Shown here one piece after another: positions 1-5,006 of a stretch of 5,006 nt of DNA. The notes below the pieces were generated by a model. The model saw only the letters and a program-made list of their open reading frames with translations. It was not told the DNA's origin and searched no databases. The stretch lies in contig CAMDCQ010000166.1 in assembly GCA_945890595.1 (NCBI GenBank), positions 1 through 5,006 on the forward strand. Direction: 5' to 3'. The DNA comes from Chitinophaga pinensis. Its GTDB lineage: Bacteria > Bacteroidota > Bacteroidia > NS11-12g > UBA9320. A program made the translations under genes and the position numbers. The stretch's first letter is position 1, and the number at the start of each line of letters is the position of its first letter.

Positions 1-933
1 GATTACGGTATTACCATCCGCATCTTTCCCTTTCTTATAAAATCCTTGGCCTGTTTTGTCTCCAAGCCAATTATTCTCCAACATTTTTTCTAAAAACGAA
101 GGAATGGTAAACCATTCTTTCATTTCGTCAGCAGGACAGTTTTGTCCTACACCGTTTGCTACCTTAACCAAGGTATCCAAGCCAACCAGATCAGATGTTC
201 TAAACGTTGCAGACTTGGGTCTACCTGAAACAGGACCGGTAACACTATCAATCGCTTCGATGCTTAGACCATGTTTAACCATCATTTTAAAGATTGCCAT
301 GATACTAAAAACCCCAATTCTATTGGCAATAAATGCCGGTGTATCCTTTGCCTTTACCGTAGTTTTACCTAGAAAAAGATCACCGTAATGCAAGAAGAAG
401 TCCACTACCTCAGGCTTGGTTTTGGACGAAGGGATAATTTCTAGAAGCTTAAGATAACGAGGCGGATTAAAAAAGTGTGTACCACAGAAATGTGCCGCAA
501 AATCTTCGCTTCTACCAGTCAACATCATTTCTATAGGTATACCTGACGTGTTGGAGGTAATTAAGGTACCTGGTTTACGGTATTCCTCTACTTTATTAAA
601 TAGATCTATTTTAAGATCCAATCTTTCGATAATTACCTCTATCACCCAGTCACAGTCTTTTATCTTGTGCAGGTCATCATCTAAGTTTCCGGTTTTTATT
701 CGCTTTGCAAAATCCTTACTGTAAATGGGACTTGGGTTGCTTTTTAGTGACGATAATAATGCAGCTTGTGCTACTTTAGCATCTATACCGGCTTCACTTT
801 CTTTTGAATGGGGAAAGTTTTTAAGGTCGAGTAGGAGCACGTCCAAACCAATATTAGCAAAGTGGCATGCTATACGGCTACCCATAACTCCTGAGCCTAG
901 TACGGCTATTTTTCTTATTTTTCTCGTATCCAT
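1..933 (-). CDS. fadN: 3-hydroxyacyl-CoA dehydrogenase, FadN/FadB-like, N-terminal part (3' end outside window)
   Basis: This is a beta-oxidation enzyme that oxidises L-3-hydroxyacyl-CoA to 3-ketoacyl-CoA with NAD+, probably in the cytoplasm. The frame is open from the ATG at 933-931 to the left edge, giving 311 codons and no stop. The Rossmann fold starts at once: the NAD-binding GSGVMG lies at residues 13-18, and Asp36 ends the second beta strand, where it would hold the adenosine ribose. SNTS is at 127-130. The catalytic pair His153 (in THFFNP) and Glu165 has the same 12-residue spacing as in known family members, and FIANR at 201-205 supplies the conserved Asn204. The C-terminal dehydrogenase domain begins near 198 and reaches TGQGFYKK at 294-301. 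The opening resembles Bacillus FadN (about 790 residues), so a second dehydrogenase repeat and an enoyl-CoA hydratase domain probably follow outside the window; that part is inference. The start overlaps the regulator's stop (TAATG), suggesting translational coupling. The family is certain; the symbol is less so, because a single-domain PaaH/HBD-type enzyme cannot be excluded. Confidence 0.9.
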   Translation of the reverse strand, partial: MDTRKIRKIAVLGSGVMGSRIACHFANIGLDVLLLDLKNFPHSKESEAGIDAKVAQAALLSSLKSNPSPIYSKDFAKRIKTGNLDDDLHKIKDCDWVIEVIIERLDLKIDLFNKVEEYRKPGTLITSNTSGIPIEMMLTGRSEDFAAHFCGTHFFNPPRYLKLLEIIPSSKTKPEVVDFFLHYGDLFLGKTTVKAKDTPAFIANRIGVFSIMAIFKMMVKHGLSIEAIDSVTGPVSGRPKSATFRTSDLVGLDTLVKVANGVGQNCPADEMKEWFTIPSFLEKMLENNWLGDKTGQGFYKKGKDADGNTVI

Positions 934-1517
934 TATTTGTATACTTTTTGTCTTTCTAATTCTTTGTATTCCTTTAGCAATCGCTCATTGGTTCGATGAA
1001 GATAGTTTACATCATCCAATAATTTCATCATCAAAACAGACCCTTCTATTTCTGCCACAATAAATTCAGCTTTTTCTTTAGCATCTGCCTCATCCAACAC
1101 AAATGAATACAAGTATTTCATTGTATTTATCCATTCTTGAAAGAAGCTTTTTATAACCTGCGTAAATGCAGGAACGCTGTTTTTGGTTTCTAAGCCAATG
1201 TTAACTAGGAAATCTCCACCCTCTTCAAAAACAAATATCTCTTCTGCGCGCAGAGCCAATTCTTTTAGCCTTTGGTATGGTTGAAGTGTTTCATCAAACG
1301 CTTTATTAAATACCTTAGAAACATAATGGTCCTTAAGTGCGGTTAATACTTCAAGCATAAGCAACTCTTTGCTTTCTATGTAATGGTACATACTGCCCTT
1401 TAGCAAACCATTTGCTTTAGCGAGATCATTCATAGACGTGCCATTGTACCCCATTGTTTTAAATACAGATAGAGAATTCCGGAGTAACGTTTTACGATCT
1501 AACTTTGGTTTTGCCAT
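933..1517 (-). CDS. TetR/AcrR-family transcriptional regulator
   Basis: This is a 194-residue one-component DNA-binding regulator, a typical length for the family. The N-terminal TetR domain covers about residues 8-53. Its helix-turn-helix includes GTSMNDLAKANGLLKGSMYH (26-45), followed by YIESKELL, a strong family signature. The rest is mostly helical and variable, as expected of the ligand-binding and dimerisation domain; the stretch around GGDFLVNIGLE recalls AcrR/NemR-like C-terminal groups. The ATG at 1517-1515 is preferred. An in-frame TTG at 1532-1530 would add five residues, but it overlaps the predicted -7 promoter box and would not be intact in the transcript. GGAA nine bases upstream of the ATG is a weak ribosome-binding match. 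The stop overlaps the next gene's start in TAATG, so the two are surely cotranscribed. By analogy with other TetR regulators beside beta-oxidation genes it may repress this operon and respond to an acyl-CoA; that is inference. Confidence 0.92.
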   Translation of the reverse strand: MAKPKLDRKTLLRNSLSVFKTMGYNGTSMNDLAKANGLLKGSMYHYIESKELLMLEVLTALKDHYVSKVFNKAFDETLQPYQRLKELALRAEEIFVFEEGGDFLVNIGLETKNSVPAFTQVIKSFFQEWINTMKYLYSFVLDEADAKEKAEFIVAEIEGSVLMMKLLDDVNYLHRTNERLLKEYKELERQKVYK

Positions 1518-1525
1518 TAATTTAT

Positions 1526-1541
1526 GTTCCAAAAATAGAAC
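1526..1541. promoter_or_regulatory. Candidate operator: GTTC-N8-GAAC inverted repeat around the -7 box
   Basis: Perfect 4-bp arms GTTC (1526-1529) and GAAC (1538-1541) sit exactly on either side of the eight-base -7 element of the regulator's promoter. Binding here by the TetR protein would block transcription and give autoregulation. The arms are short, the flanks do not extend the symmetry, and such a repeat can occur by chance, so this is only a candidate. Confidence 0.25.
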
Positions 1542-1561
1542 TAACTTTTTTATTTAACAAA
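1530..1561 (-). promoter_or_regulatory. Bacteroidota-type promoter for the tetR-dehydrogenase operon
   Basis: Read on the minus strand, TTTG (1561-1558) is followed after 20 bp by TATTTTTG (1537-1530). This matches the -33 TTG/TTTG and -7 TAnnTTTG elements recognised by the Bacteroidota housekeeping sigma factor. Transcription would start near 1526-1524, leaving a leader of only about 7-9 bases before the ATG at 1517. The elements are seen directly; promoter activity and start site are inferred. Confidence 0.65.
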
Positions 1562-1609
1562 CGATTGGTAGATTAATTTATTTTACCGAAATCTTCGCCC
1601 TTGTATCCT

Positions 1610-1909
1610 ATGTTAAATGACCCCGGATTAAAACTTGGTGAAGCTGCTTTGTTTTGCATAAAAAAAATGAGACCCATTCTTGCTCAGCAAGAAGTATTTA
1701 ACAGACGCAATGACGCCTCTCGACTTAGCTATGACCAATGGTTTGAAACCAGAAACTTTGCGAGTCATATTGTAAAGCAGAGTAACGTGTATGATGCACA
1801 CATAAATCAACTTGAAGAGTATAGTGATAACGGCGAAGCAGCTTTGCTCGAAAGTGAGGAAATTAGAAGCGATTTATACGTAATTGAACATGATTTGTGG
1901 GAGTATTAA
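1610..1909 (+). CDS. Small acidic protein of unknown function
   Basis: I do not recognise this 99-residue protein. It begins at the ATG at 1610; an in-frame TTG at 1601 would add three residues, and a stop at 1574-1576 limits any further extension. It has no signal peptide, no clear membrane segment, no repeats and only one cysteine (near residue 16). The first third is mixed and fairly basic (CIKKMRPIL, FNRRND). The last third is strongly acidic and probably helical (EEYSDNGEAALLESEEIRSD), ending in HDLWEY. Codon use resembles that of metK, which supports it as a real gene. It diverges from the tetR operon across 92 bp and ends 74 bp before metK, which has its own promoter, so a functional link to either neighbour is not shown. 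No ribosome-binding site is visible, and an eight-A run at 1660-1667 lies inside it. Confidence 0.65.
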   Translation: MLNDPGLKLGEAALFCIKKMRPILAQQEVFNRRNDASRLSYDQWFETRNFASHIVKQSNVYDAHINQLEEYSDNGEAALLESEEIRSDLYVIEHDLWEY

Positions 1910-1924
1910 TTTAGAGCCCGATGG

Positions 1925-1956
1925 TTTAAATAATTAAGTCCTAATGGTTACTTTTG
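1925..1956 (+). promoter_or_regulatory. Bacteroidota-type promoter for metK
   Basis: TACTTTTG (1949-1956) is a perfect match to the -7 consensus TAnnTTTG. The -33 element is TTTA (1925-1928), one base from TTTG, with the usual 20-bp spacer. Transcription would start near 1960-1963, giving a leader of about 20 A-rich bases before the ATG at 1984. That leader is too short to hold a SAM riboswitch. Confidence 0.65.
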
Positions 1957-1983
1957 CCGTGTTAAAAAACCGACAAAACACTT

Positions 1984-3243
1984 ATGGCATATTTCTTCAC
2001 TTCAGAGTCCGTTTCAGAAGGACATCCAGATAAAGTAGCAGACCAAATATCTGATGCGCTTATAGATCACTTTTTAGCATTTGATCCCAGCAGTAAAGTA
2101 GCGTGCGAAACGCTAGTAACTACAGGTCAAGTCGTATTAGCTGGAGAAGTGAAATCGAATACGTATTTAGATGTTCAAAAAATAGCACGAGAAACCATCA
2201 ATAAAATTGGTTATACCAAAAGTGAGTACATGTTTGATGGCAACTCTTGTGGTGTATTTAGTGCCATACACGAGCAGTCGCCAGACATTAATCAAGGTGT
2301 AGAGCGTAAAAACCCGGAAGAACAAGGAGCTGGAGATCAAGGAATGATGTTTGGGTATGCAACCAACGAAACGGAGAGCTTTATGCCTCTTCCGCTTGAG
2401 CTTAGCCATATATTACTAAAAGAACTTGCAGATCTTAGACGCGAAAACAATGAAATCACATACTTAAGACCAGATAGTAAATCTCAAGTAACCATAAAAT
2501 ACGATGATAACAATAAACCAATAGCTATTGACTCGATTGTTATCTCAACTCAACACGACGATTTTGACGCAGAAGAAGTAATGCTTGCCAAAATTAAAGC
2601 CGACGTTATTTCTATATTAATCCCAAGAGTAAAAGCTTTATTACCAGCTGAAACCCAATCACTTTTTACCAATGAGATTACGTATCACGTCAATCCAACT
2701 GGCATATTTGTTATAGGTGGACCACATGGCGACACAGGATTAACCGGACGTAAGATTATAGTTGACACGTATGGCGGAAAAGGTGCACATGGTGGTGGCG
2801 CATTCTCTGGTAAAGATCCGAGCAAAGTAGATAGAAGCGCAGCCTATGCGACGAGACACATTGCCAAAAACTTAGTCGCTGCAGGAGTTGCAGATGAAGT
2901 TTTAGTGCAGGTAGCCTACGCAATTGGGGTTGCCAAACCAATGGGATTATATGTGAACACCTATGGAACTTCTAAAGTTACTATGACCGATGGCGAAATT
3001 GCTGAGGTATTATTGACTATGCCTAAGTTTGATATGAGGCCATATTTTATTGAACAACGATTCAATTTGCGAACTCCAATATACTCAGAAACTGCGGCTT
3101 ATGGGCACATGGGACGAACAACTGAGACCGTAACTAAGTCGTTTACAGATGGCGGTGGAAACACCAAAAAAGTGGAAGTTAAACTCTTTCCTTGGGAAGA
3201 ATTGAATGTAGTTTCTGATTTGAAACAAACCTTTAATCTTTAA
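1984..3243 (+). CDS. metK: S-adenosylmethionine synthetase (methionine adenosyltransferase)
   Basis: This cytoplasmic enzyme makes S-adenosylmethionine, the main cellular methyl donor, from methionine and ATP, releasing phosphate and pyrophosphate; family members act as tetramers with Mg2+ and K+. The 419-residue protein is complete. GHPDK at 13-17 carries the catalytic His14. The signature GAGDQG lies at 115-120 with Asp118. GGPHGDTGLTGRK at 245-257 gives Asp250, Arg256 and Lys257, and the phosphate-binding GGGAFSGKD at 270-278 gives Lys277, followed by Lys281 and Asp283. These correspond to E. coli Asp238, Arg244, Lys245, Lys265, Lys269 and Asp271. It is about 35 residues longer than the E. 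coli enzyme: roughly 12 extra lie between the GAGDQG and GDTG motifs and much of the rest nearer the C-terminus, which fits Bacteroidota homologues. The ATG sits in the family's usual place (MAYFFTSESVSEG); there is no Shine-Dalgarno sequence, as is common in this phylum. It has its own promoter, and glmS follows on the same strand. Confidence 0.98.
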   Translation: MAYFFTSESVSEGHPDKVADQISDALIDHFLAFDPSSKVACETLVTTGQVVLAGEVKSNTYLDVQKIARETINKIGYTKSEYMFDGNSCGVFSAIHEQSPDINQGVERKNPEEQGAGDQGMMFGYATNETESFMPLPLELSHILLKELADLRRENNEITYLRPDSKSQVTIKYDDNNKPIAIDSIVISTQHDDFDAEEVMLAKIKADVISILIPRVKALLPAETQSLFTNEITYHVNPTGIFVIGGPHGDTGLTGRKIIVDTYGGKGAHGGGAFSGKDPSKVDRSAAYATRHIAKNLVAAGVADEVLVQVAYAIGVAKPMGLYVNTYGTSKVTMTDGEIAEVLLTMPKFDMRPYFIEQRFNLRTPIYSETAAYGHMGRTTETVTKSFTDGGGNTKKVEVKLFPWEELNVVSDLKQTFNL

Positions 3244-3277
3244 CCCGTTCACTAATTTCAATTAACATAAAATTGTG

Positions 3278-3297
3278 GATTACATTAAAACGTAATC
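3278..3297. repeat. 20-bp imperfect palindrome in the metK-glmS gap
   Basis: GATTAC (3278-3283) and GTAATC (3292-3297) are perfect inverted arms separated by eight bases. Two more inner positions also pair (T3285-A3290 and T3286-A3289), so eight of ten positions are symmetric. It lies 43 bp before the glmS start. No T-run follows on the plus strand, so it does not look like an intrinsic terminator. It could be a protein-binding site or a weak hairpin in the glmS leader; neither is shown. Confidence 0.4.
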
Positions 3298-3339
3298 ACT
3301 GTAACAACATAAACTTTAACTATATAAAAACCTAAAAAA

Positions 3340-5006
3340 ATGTGTGGAATTGTAGCGTATTACGGACCAAATCAGGCATATGACTTCTTAATTAAAGGAT
3401 TGCAACGTCTTGAATATCGAGGATATGATAGTGCAGGAATAGCCTTGTTAGATGGTGATCTTAAGATTTATAAAAACAAAGGAAAGGTTTCTGAACTTGA
3501 AGCTACCGCTGCTGGTCAAGACATACGAGGGACTAGAGGTATAGGTCACACCCGATGGGCCACCCATGGTGAACCAAACACTGCCAATGCACATCCGCAT
3601 TTATCTCAAAGTGGTGAAATTGCCTTAATCCACAACGGGATTATTGAGAATTACGCCACGCTCAAAAAAGTACTCGTACAACGAGGTCATACATTTCTGA
3701 GTGACACCGATACGGAAGTGCTTATTCACCTTATTGAAGAAATAAAGAACAACGAAAAAGTTGATTTGTTAGAGGCAGTACGACTAGCTTTAAACGAGGT
3801 AATTGGAGCATACGCGATTGTTTTATTGAGTAAAAATGATCCAAACACATTAATTGCTGCACGTAAAGGAAGCCCGCTTGTAGTAGGAATAAGCGATACT
3901 AAGGGAGAGTTTTTCTTAGCAAGTGACGCCACTCCAATCGTGGAATACACCAAGACCGTAACCTACATTGATGATAATGAAATTGTTTCTATTCACGATG
4001 GGGAAATGACCATCAAAACTATTGACAATGTTCACAAATCGGCATTTATACAGCAGCTAGAAATTAGCCTTGATGTTTTAGAAAAAGGAGGTTATGAGCA
4101 TTTTATGCTTAAAGAAATTTTTGAGCAACCTAAATCTATCTACGATTCTATGCGTGGACGATTTGATCCCGTTAATTTAACTTTCGCTATGCGAAGCTTA
4201 GAGGAATATGCAAGTAAAATAAAAAACTTAGATAGAATCATCATCGTTGCTTGCGGAACCTCCTGGCACGCAGGCTTAGTGGGAGAATACCTTATCGAAG
4301 AATTTGGAAGAATTCCCGTTGAAGTAGAATATGCTTCGGAGTTTAGATATAGAAACCCCGTAATTTCTGAAAAGGATTTAGTAATCGCTATCTCTCAAAG
4401 TGGTGAAACAGCAGACACTCTAGCTGCATTAGAATTAGCCAAAGAAAAAGGAGCAACCATTTACGGCATTTGTAATGTTGTAGGCAGTAGCATCCCTCGT
4501 TTAACACATGCTGGAGCGTATACCCACGCTGGTCCTGAAATAGGAGTTGCATCTACCAAAGCATTTACTGCCCAAGTTACGGTACTTACTCTTTTAGCAT
4601 TAGGCATTGCCGAAATTAGAGGCACCATTTCTCGTGAACGACTTAGAGAAATGTTAGCAGAACTAGATACCATACCTAAAAAAGTAGAAACTTTATTAGC
4701 GAGTTGCCATGAAAAATGTAAAGAAATTGCAGCTATCTATAAAGATGCACCTAATTGCCTTTACTTAGGAAGAGGTTACAACTTTCCTGTGGCATTAGAA
4801 GGAGCCCTAAAGCTAAAGGAAATATCGTATATACACGCAGAAGGTTACCCGGCTGCAGAGATGAAGCACGGACCCATTGCACTTATTGATGAAGAGATGC
4901 CTATCGTTGTAATCGCAACAAAGCGTAACTACTACGAAAAAGTAGTAAGTAATATTCAAGAAGTAAAAGCACGTAAAGGAAAAATTATCGCTATAGTAAC
5001 TGAAGG
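3340..5006 (+). CDS. glmS: Glutamine-fructose-6-phosphate aminotransferase (glucosamine-6-phosphate synthase), 3' end outside window
   Basis: This enzyme makes glucosamine 6-phosphate from fructose 6-phosphate and glutamine, the first committed step to UDP-GlcNAc for peptidoglycan and lipopolysaccharide. The window holds 555 complete codons of roughly 610-615, so only about the last 60 residues are missing. The N-terminal glutaminase (about 2-215) begins Met-Cys-Gly-Ile: Cys2 becomes the nucleophile after Met removal, which fixes the start at 3340. GHTRWATHG (69-77), HNGIIEN (98-104, oxyanion Asn99) and Asp124 complete the glutamine site. The isomerase half has two SIS domains (about 290-420 and 465 onward). 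CGTS (305-308) and SQSGET (352-357) bind the sugar phosphate. KLKEISYIHAEGYP (491-504) with Lys491 and Glu494, and His510 in KHGP, match E. coli Lys485, Glu488 and His504. The essential C-terminal lysine (E. coli Lys603) falls outside. The start lies in an A-rich stretch with no Shine-Dalgarno sequence, 96 bp after metK; I could not identify a confident promoter of its own. Confidence 0.97.
   Translation, partial: MCGIVAYYGPNQAYDFLIKGLQRLEYRGYDSAGIALLDGDLKIYKNKGKVSELEATAAGQDIRGTRGIGHTRWATHGEPNTANAHPHLSQSGEIALIHNGIIENYATLKKVLVQRGHTFLSDTDTEVLIHLIEEIKNNEKVDLLEAVRLALNEVIGAYAIVLLSKNDPNTLIAARKGSPLVVGISDTKGEFFLASDATPIVEYTKTVTYIDDNEIVSIHDGEMTIKTIDNVHKSAFIQQLEISLDVLEKGGYEHFMLKEIFEQPKSIYDSMRGRFDPVNLTFAMRSLEEYASKIKNLDRIIIVACGTSWHAGLVGEYLIEEFGRIPVEVEYASEFRYRNPVISEKDLVIAISQSGETADTLAALELAKEKGATIYGICNVVGSSIPRLTHAGAYTHAGPEIGVASTKAFTAQVTVLTLLALGIAEIRGTISRERLREMLAELDTIPKKVETLLASCHEKCKEIAAIYKDAPNCLYLGRGYNFPVALEGALKLKEISYIHAEGYPAAEMKHGPIALIDEEMPIVVIATKRNYYEKVVSNIQEVKARKGKIIAIVTE

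Noticed and set aside
56..388. Plus-strand open frame opposite the dehydrogenase
   Set aside because: The minus-strand frame here encodes the conserved C-terminal dehydrogenase domain, so this is a shadow frame.
725..1063. Plus-strand open frame with a hydrophobic segment, opposite the dehydrogenase and regulator
   Set aside because: It lies antisense across the junction of two well-supported genes with clear family motifs; the hydrophobic stretch is a by-product of the opposite coding strand.
1569..1580. AT-rich near-palindrome TAGATTAATTTA between the divergent genes
   Set aside because: It has one mismatched pair and very low complexity; such sequences are common by chance in AT-rich spacers.
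1579..1586. TATTTTAC as a -7 box for the small plus-strand gene
   Set aside because: It lacks the final TTTG match, and no TTG sits at the correct distance upstream, so it is too weak to annotate.
1660..1667. Run of eight A as a programmed frameshift site in the small gene
   Set aside because: The zero frame continues intact to a natural stop, and no downstream stimulatory structure or alternative extended frame is evident.
1910..1983. Possible SAM riboswitch upstream of metK
   Set aside because: The whole gap is 74 bp and the predicted leader about 20 bases. Only a 5-bp GTGTT/AACAC stem is visible, with no SAM-I or SAM-II architecture.
3244..3339. glmS ribozyme
   Set aside because: The gap is too short for the roughly 150-nt ribozyme, and I see none of its paired elements; the ribozyme is known mainly from Gram-positive bacteria.

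Overview
The window looks like an ordinary chromosomal segment from a member of the Bacteroidota, most likely a flavobacterium. The evidence is AT-rich DNA, A-rich translation starts with almost no Shine-Dalgarno sequence, two promoters matching the Bacteroidota -33/-7 pattern (TTTG, about 20 bp, TAnnTTTG), and proteins that resemble flavobacterial versions of their families. The organism assignment is inferred from these traits, not from a database match.

Left arm (1-1517, minus strand): a TetR/AcrR-family regulator is followed, with a one-base TAATG overlap, by the first 311 codons of a FadN/FadB-type 3-hydroxyacyl-CoA dehydrogenase, which runs off the left edge. A good promoter lies directly upstream of the regulator. 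The two genes probably form a locally regulated fatty acid beta-oxidation operon that continues to the left.

Centre (1518-1983): a 92-bp divergent spacer is followed by a 99-residue acidic protein of unknown function on the plus strand, then a 74-bp gap carrying a promoter for the next gene.

Right arm (1984-5006, plus strand): a complete metK (S-adenosylmethionine synthetase) is followed after 96 bp by glmS (glucosamine-6-phosphate synthase), which is cut by the right edge after 555 codons. The gap between them holds a 20-bp imperfect palindrome but no convincing terminator, so read-through from metK into glmS is possible. Both proteins keep all the catalytic residues visible in the window.

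I found no RNA genes, mobile elements, CRISPR arrays, long repeats or pseudogenes, and no gene-free stretch longer than 300 bases. Nothing here points to a new biological system. The points most worth a second look are the unrecognised small protein, the inverted repeat around the regulator's -7 box, and the palindrome upstream of glmS.
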